From: Candidatus Kerfeldbacteria bacterium
Lineage (GTDB): Bacteria > Patescibacteriota > Patescibacteriia > SBBC01 > CAIJZX01
DNA length: 15,695 nt
NCBI GenBank assembly: GCA_016194465.1
Contig: JACQBO010000070.1
Coordinates: forward strand, 1 to 15,695
Reading direction: 5' to 3'
Shown: piece after piece, positions 5,841 to 12,392 of the stretch
How the letters are laid out: each line of letters begins with the position of its first letter
Position numbering within the stretch: the first letter of the stretch is position 1
Notes under the pieces: model-generated
The model's input: only the letters and a program-made list of their open reading frames with translations
Told to the model about the DNA's origin: nothing
Databases searched by the model: none
Made by a program: the position numbers and the translations under genes

Positions 5841-5849
5841 TGGTAAAAT
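5841..5849 (+). promoter_or_regulatory. Extended -10 promoter of ybaB-recR
   Basis: TGGTAAAAT (5841-5849) is a TGN-TAAAAT extended -10 element. No good -35 box is seen at the right distance, which fits the extended -10 class. It ends 8 nt before the ATG at 5858. Confidence 0.5.
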
Positions 5850-5857
5850 GTCCTTCT

Positions 5858-6163
5858 ATGGCTATGTTTTCCAAGCTCAAACAATACAAAGACCTGCGTG
5901 ACCAGGCCAAGACGATGCAGAACGCACTGGCTGAGGAAATCGTGCATGTCGACGGTGCGCATGGGAAAATCCAGATGATCATCGACGGCAACCAGCAACT
6001 GAACGGACTCGAGATCGCCGATGATTTGGTCCAGCCAGGCAAGAAACAAGAACTGGAACGTGCTTTAAAGGATACCTTTAACAGCGCGATCAAAAAAGCC
6101 CAGATGGCCATGGCCAAAAAGGCCAAGGAAATGGGCCACCTCAACCTGCCAGGCCTGAGCTAA
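5858..6163 (+). CDS. ybaB: YbaB/EbfC-family nucleoid-associated protein
   Basis: This 101-residue protein has the YbaB layout: an N-terminal helix rich in Lys/Gln (KLKQYKDLRDQAKTMQNALA), a central sheet with VDGAHGKIQMIIDGNQQLNGLEI, and a C-terminal helical region (KQELERALKDTFNSAIKKAQ). YbaB proteins form dimers that bind DNA in the nucleoid and are encoded next to recR in very many bacteria, as here (5-nt gap). The start at 5858 is chosen because an extended -10 box ends 8 nt before it; ATGs at 5840 and 5864 are in frame, and 5840 would lie upstream of the -10 box. An earlier start at 5729 would read through the hairpin element and is not credible. Confidence 0.92.
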   Translation: MAMFSKLKQYKDLRDQAKTMQNALAEEIVHVDGAHGKIQMIIDGNQQLNGLEIADDLVQPGKKQELERALKDTFNSAIKKAQMAMAKKAKEMGHLNLPGLS

Positions 6164-6168
6164 GAACC

Positions 6169-6768
6169 ATGGCAACATATCCCCCAGCCATTGAGCGTTT
6201 GCTGGCTGAGCTGACTCGCCTGCCTGGGGTTGGCCCGAAAACCGCCGAGCGTTATGTTTTTTCGTTGCTCCGTCAGTCACCTGAACGACTGAAAAACTTC
6301 GGCTACGCGATCGAGCACCTCCGCGAATCGATCGTCGCTTGTCAGCGCTGCCATAACTTTGACGATCACAGCCCGTGCCGCTACTGCGCTGATAAACACC
6401 GCGATCAAAGCGTCGTCTGCGTGGTGGCTGATGCACCGGATGTCTTAGCCATCGAGCACACCGGCGTCTACCATGGCGTCTACCATGTGCTTGGCGGCTC
6501 GGTCAACGCGGTCGAAGGGATCGGACCGGACCAGCTGCACATGCATGATCTTTTCACCCGCATCGAGAAAGAAAAAGTCAGTGAGGTCATCCTGGCCATG
6601 AACCCGGATATTGAGGGTGAGACGACGGCGCTCTATCTGAAGAAAGCGCTTGAACCACTCAACATCAAAATCACCCAGCTGGCCCGAGGTATCCCCACCG
6701 GCGGCGACGTGACGTATGTGGACGAAACAACGTTAGGTGAGGCGATTAACCACCGGACGGCGGCGTAA
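6169..6768 (+). CDS. recR: Recombination mediator protein RecR
   Basis: RecR works with RecO (and RecF) to load RecA onto SSB-coated single-stranded DNA at gaps. The 199-residue length is typical. It has the N-terminal helix-hairpin-helix (LTRLPGVGPKTAERYVF), a four-Cys zinc finger (Cys58, Cys61, Cys70, Cys73), a TOPRIM domain from about 81 (VVADAPDVLAIEHTG and later NPDIEGETTA) and the C-terminal ARGIPTGGDVTYVDE segment with Walker-B-like character. All key residues are present. It is co-transcribed with ybaB, and its stop is followed by a long palindrome separating it from convergent rplU. Confidence 0.97.
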   Translation: MATYPPAIERLLAELTRLPGVGPKTAERYVFSLLRQSPERLKNFGYAIEHLRESIVACQRCHNFDDHSPCRYCADKHRDQSVVCVVADAPDVLAIEHTGVYHGVYHVLGGSVNAVEGIGPDQLHMHDLFTRIEKEKVSEVILAMNPDIEGETTALYLKKALEPLNIKITQLARGIPTGGDVTYVDETTLGEAINHRTAA

Positions 6769-6790
6769 TTCGGCCATCGGCAATCGAAAT

Positions 6791-6821
6791 CGTAGGGGCG
6801 GGTCCAAGACCCGCCCCTACG
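6791..6821. terminator. Long perfect palindrome between convergent recR and rplU
   Basis: CGTAGGGGCGGGT (6791-6803) and ACCCGCCCCTACG (6809-6821) form a 13-bp GC-rich stem with a 5-nt loop. There is no T-run on either side, so it is not a classic intrinsic terminator, but its position between convergent genes suits a bidirectional transcription block. Very similar GTAGGGGCGGGT palindromes occur as dispersed intergenic repeats in diverse environmental bacteria (from memory). Confidence 0.65.
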
Positions 6822-6842
6822 TGATGACCAGAAGATTGTTGT

Positions 6843-7151
6843 TTACGCCGAGATTTTTTCTATTTTGACCCGCGTGAAATGTTGCCGATGGCCAAATTTT
6901 CGGCGGTAGCGAACTTTGTTGTGGAACTTAATTCCCACCACTTTCGGGTGGCGGCCATGGCTGACGACCGTGCCTTCAACTTTGGCGTCTTTAACCAGCG
7001 GTGAACCGACCTTCAAGTCCTGGTCATTGATCAGTAAAACCTCATTGAAAGTAACCGGTTTCCCGGCTTCGACCGGAAGGGTTTCAATGGTGATGGTGTG
7101 ACCGGCTTCGACAAGATATTGCTTGCCACCAGTACGAATAATTGCGAACAT
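6843..7151 (-). CDS. rplU: 50S ribosomal protein L21
   Basis: L21 is a small beta-barrel protein that binds 23S rRNA in the large subunit. The 102-residue sequence begins MFAIIRTGGKQYLVEAG and ends with the basic, RNA-binding HNKVRYRRKFGHRQHFTRVKI segment, all as expected. In most bacteria rpmA (L27) follows rplU, but here a palindrome and convergent recR follow, so rpmA is elsewhere. It has its own near-consensus promoter, whose -35 box lies inside the last codons of the upstream DUF192 gene and whose -10 box is 9 nt from the ATG. Confidence 0.97.
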   Translation of the reverse strand: MFAIIRTGGKQYLVEAGHTITIETLPVEAGKPVTFNEVLLINDQDLKVGSPLVKDAKVEGTVVSHGRHPKVVGIKFHNKVRYRRKFGHRQHFTRVKIEKISA

Positions 7152-7160
7152 AGCTCGGAC

Positions 7161-7189
7161 AGTATACCGACGATCTTACTTCTTGTCAA
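7161..7189 (-). promoter_or_regulatory. Near-consensus rplU promoter
   Basis: On the minus strand, TTGACA (7184-7189) and TATACT (7161-7166) are separated by exactly 17 nt. Nine nt lie between the -10 box and the ATG at 7151. The -35 box overlaps the stop-proximal codons (Ile-Asp-Lys) of the DUF192 gene. Confidence 0.85.
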
Positions 7190-7682
7190 TACTCACCGCT
7201 TGGCCAGTACTCAAGCCGTGGTCGCCGATAAAGCCGGACCGGACTTCAAGGATGGCGGTCACCGGGCTGACCGGGCGGTAAATAGGGAAATAGAGCTGCC
7301 CCTTGGCTGGGGGCGGGACGTTCGGGGTCAGGTCAACGATATGCCCTTGTTCGATCCAGACAAAATCAAGCGGGATGAGCATGCCTTTCATCCAGAACGT
7401 GTAGCGGTCCGGTTGGCTATAGAGCCAGAGCATCCCCTGTTTGTCACTCAAGGTGGTCCGGCCGGCTAAACCTTGTTCTTGCAACGCGACCGTCGTTGGA
7501 ATTTGTACGTTAATCTTTGTCCCACTAAGCGTCACGGTGGCCTGGTCATACCCACTGACGGCATTCAGGTTAGTTGGGACGCTGCGATCCCAACCATGAA
7601 TAAGAGGCTTCATAGTTACGATCGCCCCAATCACCAGAACGAGTCCCACGGCCCACAATATTGGTTTCTTTGACATGTTCAT
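7176..7682 (-). CDS. DUF192 (COG1430) membrane-anchored protein
   Basis: A 168-residue protein with one N-terminal membrane segment (about 8-24) and an exported DUF192 domain: the core pattern EQGLAGRTTLSDKQGMLW, then FWMKGMLIPLDFVWIEQGHIVDL and the C-terminal AILEVRSGFIGDHGLSTGQ. The biochemical function of DUF192 is not established. The start at 7682 is chosen because it overlaps the stop of the upstream transferase gene by ATGA; the frame is open further upstream but that would run into the transferase. It is translationally coupled to the phosphoglycosyl transferase, suggesting a cell-envelope role, which is an inference. Confidence 0.88.
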   Translation of the reverse strand: MNMSKKPILWAVGLVLVIGAIVTMKPLIHGWDRSVPTNLNAVSGYDQATVTLSGTKINVQIPTTVALQEQGLAGRTTLSDKQGMLWLYSQPDRYTFWMKGMLIPLDFVWIEQGHIVDLTPNVPPPAKGQLYFPIYRPVSPVTAILEVRSGFIGDHGLSTGQAVSIDKK

Positions 7683-8785
7683 GGGCGACTTTCCTGTTGG
7701 CGCTGTCTCTGCCGGCGACTGACCCAGGCCGTCAGCAGGATCAACACTCCCAGGACCCCTGCCAAGGCATAGACTTTCTGACGTCCGGAAAAGAAGAGGG
7801 TCGCGACACCAAAGAGCGCGGTCAAACCATAGAGAAGCACCACGCTCTGCCGGGTGGAGAGTCCGGCCTCCAGCAGCTGAAAATGGAGATGACGGCGATC
7901 GGCGGTTTTGAAGGGTGATGTTTTTTGGAACAGCCACCGCTGGGCTATCACCCAGGCGAGATCAAGAATCGGCAAGCCCAGGATCAGCAGCGCGGTGGCG
8001 ATTTTTCCGCCGGAGATGGTCGACAAAACCCCCAGCATGAAGCCGATATAGAGTGAGCCGCTTTCGCCAAGGAAAATAGAAGCGGGGTGCCAATTGAACA
8101 ATAAAAAACCCGCGCAGGCTCCAGCTAGGACCAAGGCCAGCAAGGCCACTGATGGCTGGGCCACTTCGGGTCGTAAGGTCAGAAGAAAAATAATGATTGA
8201 GCCGATGACGCCCAGCCCGGTCACCAGGCCATCGAGCCCATCAAGAATTTTTGTGGTATACGTGGTGCCGAGAATCCACACCACGGTAAAAAGATCAGCC
8301 CACAGTGTCACATGGTAGGGCATCCCGTGCCAGGTGAGGATCGTCCAACGAAACTGGTTGAGGAACAAGACTCCGCCGAATGGGTTGGTGATAAAATCGA
8401 CGCCAATGCCGGCCATGATCACAAAGAGTCCGGCTAGGAGGGGCCACATGAACTGCGCCCGAGGTGACAACCGGCGCCAGTCATCGAGCCCGCCACCAAT
8501 TATGATCGCCAGGCCAGCCAAGCTCAGCCCAAAGAAAAACTTGGCTGGCAGCGGCTGAACAGAAAAAGCGCCCAGATGATTGAGAAGCAGCCAAGCGATT
8601 TGGCTGCTGAGCACAATGGCGACGCCGCCCAGTAGTGCGGTCGGACGATCGTGTCGTTTCCGTTCTGGGGCCTGGTTTGGATCATCAACAATCTTCCGCC
8701 GGTAGGCGAATGTCCGGACGAGCAGCGTGGCCGCGACGGCCAGGCCAAAGCTTAATCCGATTGCCAGCAGATACCAGGCAGTCAT
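7679..8785 (-). CDS. WecA/TagO/MraY-superfamily undecaprenyl-phosphate phosphoglycosyl transferase
   Basis: A polytopic 368-residue membrane protein of the glycosyltransferase 4 family, which moves a sugar-1-phosphate from a UDP-sugar to undecaprenyl phosphate, starting a cell-surface glycan. Motifs in order are GGGLDDWRRLSP (Asp101, Asp102), TKILDGLDGLVTG (Asp182, Asp185), GESGSLYIG (Glu241) and DRRHLHFQLLEAGLS (His299, His301). Two positions are unusual against the common forms: NxxD is KILD, and GDSGS is GESGS. The HxHH type loop is closest to WecA/TagO, so an N-acetylhexosamine substrate is likelier than MurNAc-pentapeptide. It overlaps ruvX and the DUF192 gene by 4 nt each. The family is sure, the sugar is not. 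Confidence 0.9.
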   Translation of the reverse strand: MTAWYLLAIGLSFGLAVAATLLVRTFAYRRKIVDDPNQAPERKRHDRPTALLGGVAIVLSSQIAWLLLNHLGAFSVQPLPAKFFFGLSLAGLAIIIGGGLDDWRRLSPRAQFMWPLLAGLFVIMAGIGVDFITNPFGGVLFLNQFRWTILTWHGMPYHVTLWADLFTVVWILGTTYTTKILDGLDGLVTGLGVIGSIIIFLLTLRPEVAQPSVALLALVLAGACAGFLLFNWHPASIFLGESGSLYIGFMLGVLSTISGGKIATALLILGLPILDLAWVIAQRWLFQKTSPFKTADRRHLHFQLLEAGLSTRQSVVLLYGLTALFGVATLFFSGRQKVYALAGVLGVLILLTAWVSRRQRQRQQESRP

Positions 8786-9180
8786 GATTGTTTGGCTAAC
8801 CAGGCCTCGACCAGGAGTTGTGCCGCCAGGCTGTCTTCTTGGCCGCGCGCAAGTTTTCGTCCCTGCTGTTCTCGTTTAACGGCTTGGGTTGAGTGCCGCT
8901 CGTCGATTGTCTCGACCGGTAGATTGATCGTTGTTTTTAGCTGGGCCACAAACTGCCCCACGGTTTTTGTTTGGGCGGTGGCCTGGCCTTTCGAATTGAG
9001 TGGCCAGCCAACCAGGATGGTGTCAATGGCGTCATGATCGCAGAGGCGTTGCAGGATCGGCCAAGTCATACCCCAGTTCCGGACGAAGAGCGGCGGCCGG
9101 GCGAAAACAAATTTGCTGCCGCTGTCACCAACAGCCAGGCCAATTTTTTTCTCGCCGACATCGATGCCCAGGACGCGCAT
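8782..9180 (-). CDS. ruvX: RuvX/YqgF-family RNase H-like nuclease
   Basis: A 132-residue single-domain protein of the YqgF family, proposed as a Holliday junction resolvase and implicated in pre-16S rRNA 5' end processing. It begins MRVLGIDVGEKKIGLAVGD with catalytic Asp7, has VGWPLNSKGQ at about 58, TIDERHST with Glu94, and a C-terminal Asp116 in EDSLAAQLL. The start at 9180 gives the family's normal N-terminus and lies one base after the map stop; longer frames would overlap map. It is inserted here after map, where many bacteria have infA and rpmJ. No Shine-Dalgarno sequence is seen. Confidence 0.93.
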   Translation of the reverse strand: MRVLGIDVGEKKIGLAVGDSGSKFVFARPPLFVRNWGMTWPILQRLCDHDAIDTILVGWPLNSKGQATAQTKTVGQFVAQLKTTINLPVETIDERHSTQAVKREQQGRKLARGQEDSLAAQLLVEAWLAKQS

Positions 9181-9181
9181 A

Positions 9182-9931
9182 TTATTGTTTGGTGATGATC
9201 TCCGCGCCCGTGGCCGTGACCAAGACGGTATGTTCGAAGTGGGCAGCCAGGCGATGGTCGGCCGTGGCGACAGTCCAGCCATCGTCCAAGGTGACCACGT
9301 GCCAGTCACCGGCGGCGATCATCGGCTCGATGGCCAGGACCATGCCTTCGACGATCTCCGGCCCTTTGCCGGCTTGACCCACATTGGGGATGGATGGCGC
9401 CTCATGAACGGCACGGCCGACGCCGTGTCCAGTCAGTTGGCGGATGATCCCATAGCCGTACGGCCTGATACTTGCTTCTACGGCCGCGCCAATGTCACCG
9501 ATGTGCCGGCCTGGCTTGATGGCGGCAATCGCCATCGTCAGCGCCTGCGCCGTAGTGTCGAGTAATTTCTGTGCATCTTTGCCCACTCGGCCGACCCCGA
9601 CCGTGACCGCGTGGTCGGTAAAAAACCCTTCATAGTCCACGCCTAAATCAAGACCAACCAGGTCACCATCCGCCAGTTTCGTGGTCTGGGAAGGAATTCC
9701 ATGAACCACCTGGTCATTGATGGAGACACATAACGAGGCGGGATAGTCTTGAAATCCGAGAAATGACGGCCGGCCGCCGCGCCCCCGGATGGCTTGTTCG
9801 GCAATCGCATCGAGTTCGATGGTCGTCACGCCAGCCTTCGCGGCAACCATCACCCGCGCCATGGCGGCCGCCAAGATCGCCCCGCTCTGTCGAAGCTTGG
9901 TTAGGTCGTGGTCAGACGTGATGATAGCCAT
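9182..9931 (-). CDS. map: Methionine aminopeptidase, type I
   Basis: MetAP removes the initiator Met from new proteins in the cytoplasm using two metal ions. The 249-residue protein has all five metal ligands and the catalytic His in family order: His77 (VHGIP), Asp95, Asp106, His169 (GHGVG), Glu202 (IEPM) and Glu233 (FEHT), each two less than the E. coli numbering. It lacks any N-terminal zinc-finger extension, so it is the short bacterial type Ia. Its start overlaps the end of adk by 31 nt in another frame; the chosen start fits the family N-terminus (TKLRQSGAIL close behind). It follows secY-adk as in the standard spc operon. Confidence 0.97.
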   Translation of the reverse strand: MAIITSDHDLTKLRQSGAILAAAMARVMVAAKAGVTTIELDAIAEQAIRGRGGRPSFLGFQDYPASLCVSINDQVVHGIPSQTTKLADGDLVGLDLGVDYEGFFTDHAVTVGVGRVGKDAQKLLDTTAQALTMAIAAIKPGRHIGDIGAAVEASIRPYGYGIIRQLTGHGVGRAVHEAPSIPNVGQAGKGPEIVEGMVLAIEPMIAAGDWHVVTLDDGWTVATADHRLAAHFEHTVLVTATGAEIITKQ

Positions 9932-10575
9932 GGAATCTTGGATAGCTCCTTTTTTAGATGTCGGTAGACCTGGGGAATAACCGGGTGCGCGTCGATTTGA
10001 ATCAGGCTACCCCGTTTTTTATAAAAGGTGAGGAGCGGCTCGGTCCGGGTGTGATAAATTTTGAGGCGCTTGCGGATGGCCGCGGGCGTGTCATCGTCGC
10101 GCTGTTTGAGGCGGAGCCCGTCATGATCACAATACCCGCGCCGTTTTTTTGGCGGGTCATGTCGAATATGGTAAATATGACCGTGAGGGCAAACGCGGCG
10201 TCCCGCTAACCGGCGCACTGCTTCCATATCAGTAATATGTAAAAACACGACAATGTTCGGGTATCCGAATTGCTGAAATGGACGGGCTTGCTCAATGGAA
10301 CGCGGATAGCCATCGACCAGCCAACCCTGGCGACAGTCAGATTGTTTGAGCCTGAGACGCATGACCGCATTTGTTTGATAGTCAGGGATCATGCGACCAG
10401 CGTTCATGGTACGGGTAATCTGTTTTCCGAGCGGCGTGCCCCGAGCCATTTCATCACGAAGAATGTCACCCGTGGAGATATGCGGGATATGAAGTTTATG
10501 GACGAGGCGACCAGCCTGCGTACCCTTCCCGGCGCCCTGCGGGCCGAGAATAATAATCCGGGGAGTGTTGGTCAT
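9901..10575 (-). CDS. adk: Adenylate kinase with a metal-type LID
   Basis: Converts ATP + AMP to two ADP. The 224-residue protein has the P-loop GPQGAGKGT (11-19), the AMP-binding segment STGDILRDE, VDGYPRS (87-93) and the lid region 127-162. The lid has Cys129, Cys149 and Asp152 in the places of the zinc ligands of Gram-positive enzymes (Cys, Cys, Cys, Asp), but the second Cys is missing; nearby His131 or His133 may replace it. A separate promoter lies in the 57-nt gap after secY, with the -10 box 9 nt before the ATG. The C-terminus overlaps map by 31 nt. Identity is certain; zinc binding is inferred. Confidence 0.95.
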   Translation of the reverse strand: MTNTPRIIILGPQGAGKGTQAGRLVHKLHIPHISTGDILRDEMARGTPLGKQITRTMNAGRMIPDYQTNAVMRLRLKQSDCRQGWLVDGYPRSIEQARPFQQFGYPNIVVFLHITDMEAVRRLAGRRVCPHGHIYHIRHDPPKKRRGYCDHDGLRLKQRDDDTPAAIRKRLKIYHTRTEPLLTFYKKRGSLIQIDAHPVIPQVYRHLKKELSKIPWLSSRLTTT

Positions 10576-10584
10576 GACCCCGGT

Positions 10585-10613
10585 AGTATACAGGAAATAT
10601 CTCGACTGGTCAG
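10585..10613 (-). promoter_or_regulatory. adk-map promoter
   Basis: On the minus strand, CTGACC (10608-10613) and TATACT (10585-10590) are 17 nt apart in the secY-adk gap. The -10 box ends 9 nt before the adk ATG, so a leaderless transcript for adk and following genes is likely. Confidence 0.6.
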
Positions 10614-10632
10614 GGCGATCAAAACCCGGCTC

Positions 10633-11910
10633 TTAAAACCCTTCGTAATCACGGATAATCAGCTGGCCTTCAATTTGTTTGACGGTTTCAATCACCACGC
10701 TGACCACGATCAAGAGCGAGGTGCCGCCGACGATCAGGGTCGTGACGTTGGTAAAGCGCTGAATCAGGTTTGGCAAAATGGCAATCACGCCGAGAAAGAC
10801 GGCGCCGGCCAGAATGATCCGGGTGGATACATAGCTCAAGTACTCGGCGGTCATCCGGCCCGGCCGAATGCCGGGGATAAACCCGCCTTGTTTCTGCAGG
10901 TTTTCCGCGACTTGCTGGGGGTGGAAAACGACCGCGGTGTAAAAATAGGTGAAGACAAAGACGAGGAGAAAGTAGGTCAGATCGTAGATGGTCCCCCCTT
11001 GGTGGAAGACGCGTAGGGTATTCGTCGCCAGATGCTGTAGCCACAGGACTTTCGCGTTGACGAAAAACTGCGACACCAGGGTCGGGGTTAGGACGAGCGA
11101 GACGGCAAAGATGATGGGAATCACCCCGGCCTGGTTGACCCGCAATGGTAGGTGGGTGTCGGCGCCGCCAACCGTCTGTGTCCCCCGAATCCGCCGGGCG
11201 TAGGTGACCGGTATTTTGCGCATGGCCTCGGTCACAAAGACCACGGCGGCCACCGTCACGATGCCGATGCCGAGAAACACCGCCCATTGCAACGTCTGTG
11301 AACCGTCGAATACGGCCAGCGCCCGTTGGGCCTGCGACAACAGCCGAGCCGTAATACCGGCGAAAATCATGAGGGAGATGCCGTTGCCGATCTTCTTTTC
11401 GGAAATCAGTTCCCCGAGCCACATGAGGAAAATCGTACCGGCGGTGATGGTGACGAGGGCGATGACGAAATTCAAGGTCGAGAGGCTCGGTAAGACCTGG
11501 CTACTCGAACGACGGATCAGGGTAATCGTGCCATACCCTTGGAGGATGGCCATTGGCACCGCTAAATATCTGGTCCACTGATTAATTTTTTCCTGGCCGC
11601 GCTCCCCTTCCTTGGAGAGTTTTTCCAGGCTGGGGATGATCATGGTCAGCAGCTGGAAAATAATCGAGGCGGTGATGTAAGGGCCGACCCCAAGCATGAC
11701 GACCGAGAAGGTGTCGTAGCCGCCGCCGGAAAAAATGTTCAGCAGCCCGAGAAACTGGTTCTGCTGGAAGAAGGCGCGCAAGGCAGTCAGGTTGACGCCC
11801 GGGATGGGAATGTGCGCGGCAATCCGGAAAATAATCAAAATCCCCAGCACAAAAAGCACTTTGTATCGGACTTCTTTAATTTTCCAGACCAGTGCCAGTT
11901 TCCCCCACAT
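10633..11910 (-). CDS. secY: Preprotein translocase subunit SecY
   Basis: SecY forms the protein-conducting channel of the cytoplasmic membrane. The 425-residue protein has the usual ten hydrophobic segments, the early RIAAHIPIPG motif, the plug-region FSGGGYDTFSVVMLGVGPYI, LSKEGERGQEKINQW, the KKIGNGISLMIFAGI loop, and the cytosolic loop with HPQQVAENLQKQGGFIPGIRPG that contacts SecA or the ribosome. The C-terminus QIEGQLIIRDYEGF is normal. It follows rplO by 11 nt with no Shine-Dalgarno sequence, in the standard spc order, and is intact. Confidence 0.98.
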   Translation of the reverse strand: MWGKLALVWKIKEVRYKVLFVLGILIIFRIAAHIPIPGVNLTALRAFFQQNQFLGLLNIFSGGGYDTFSVVMLGVGPYITASIIFQLLTMIIPSLEKLSKEGERGQEKINQWTRYLAVPMAILQGYGTITLIRRSSSQVLPSLSTLNFVIALVTITAGTIFLMWLGELISEKKIGNGISLMIFAGITARLLSQAQRALAVFDGSQTLQWAVFLGIGIVTVAAVVFVTEAMRKIPVTYARRIRGTQTVGGADTHLPLRVNQAGVIPIIFAVSLVLTPTLVSQFFVNAKVLWLQHLATNTLRVFHQGGTIYDLTYFLLVFVFTYFYTAVVFHPQQVAENLQKQGGFIPGIRPGRMTAEYLSYVSTRIILAGAVFLGVIAILPNLIQRFTNVTTLIVGGTSLLIVVSVVIETVKQIEGQLIIRDYEGF

Positions 11911-11921
11911 AGGCGTTGGTG

Positions 11922-12392
11922 TTATGAAGTAGGTTTCTTTGATTCTTCTGGTTCGACCAGTGTTGCCTGGCCACCGGCCTTGGCAATTGCGGTTTTGGCC
12001 GAGGCCGAGAACGCTTCGACCCGAACGGTAAACTTCTTTTTCAGTTCACCGATACCGAGCACTTTCGCTCCGGGAAAGGAGCGCGGAATAAGGTTGTGAC
12101 GATGGAGGTCGGCCGTGGTAATCGTCGCCCCGTCAGGAAAGACCCGCTGCAAATCAATCAGGTTGACGGCATGGAGCTTGAGGCGCCGGCTCCGGAAGCC
12201 GCGCGTCTTCGGCGTCCGCTCAATCAGATGCTTCATGCCGCGGCGAATAAGTTTATTGCGGCCGCCGGTCCGGGCGCGTTGGCCTTTGGTCCCCCGGCCG
12301 GCCGTCGTCCCTTTGCCCGAAGCATTACCCCGGCCCACCCGTTTTGGTCGGGAGCTTTTTTGCGATTGGCGAAGTGAGTGCAAGGTAATCAT
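11922..12392 (-). CDS. rplO: 50S ribosomal protein L15
   Basis: A 156-residue L15 with the Gly/Arg-rich N-terminal tail that threads into 23S rRNA (KRVGRGNASGKGTTAGRGTK, then GQRARTGG) and the globular C-terminal part (KVLGIGELKKKFTVRVEAFSASAKTAI). A short Ser/Lys-rich tail follows. The start overlaps the rpsE stop by ATGA (12389-12392). There is no rpmD (L30) between rpsE and rplO, a feature reported for CPR bacteria. Confidence 0.97.
   Translation of the reverse strand: MITLHSLRQSQKSSRPKRVGRGNASGKGTTAGRGTKGQRARTGGRNKLIRRGMKHLIERTPKTRGFRSRRLKLHAVNLIDLQRVFPDGATITTADLHRHNLIPRSFPGAKVLGIGELKKKFTVRVEAFSASAKTAIAKAGGQATLVEPEESKKPTS

Noticed and set aside
5729..5857. N-terminal extension of ybaB reading PLLFQGGVFRHLPEGGG
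   Set aside because: It is a translation of the hairpin element; the protein family starts at the later Met next to the promoter.
6463..6486. Exact 12-nt tandem repeat (GGCGTCTACCAT twice) in recR
   Set aside because: The encoded GVYHGVYHVLGG has the normal RecR length and pattern, so it is not an expansion.
10270..11016. 248-residue plus-strand frame across adk and secY
   Set aside because: Antisense to two certain genes and spans their boundary; composition is that of a shadow frame.
10688..11422. 244-residue minus-strand frame rich in Arg and His inside secY
   Set aside because: Alternative frame of the intact secY gene; low-complexity Arg/His/Asp content is typical of such shadows.
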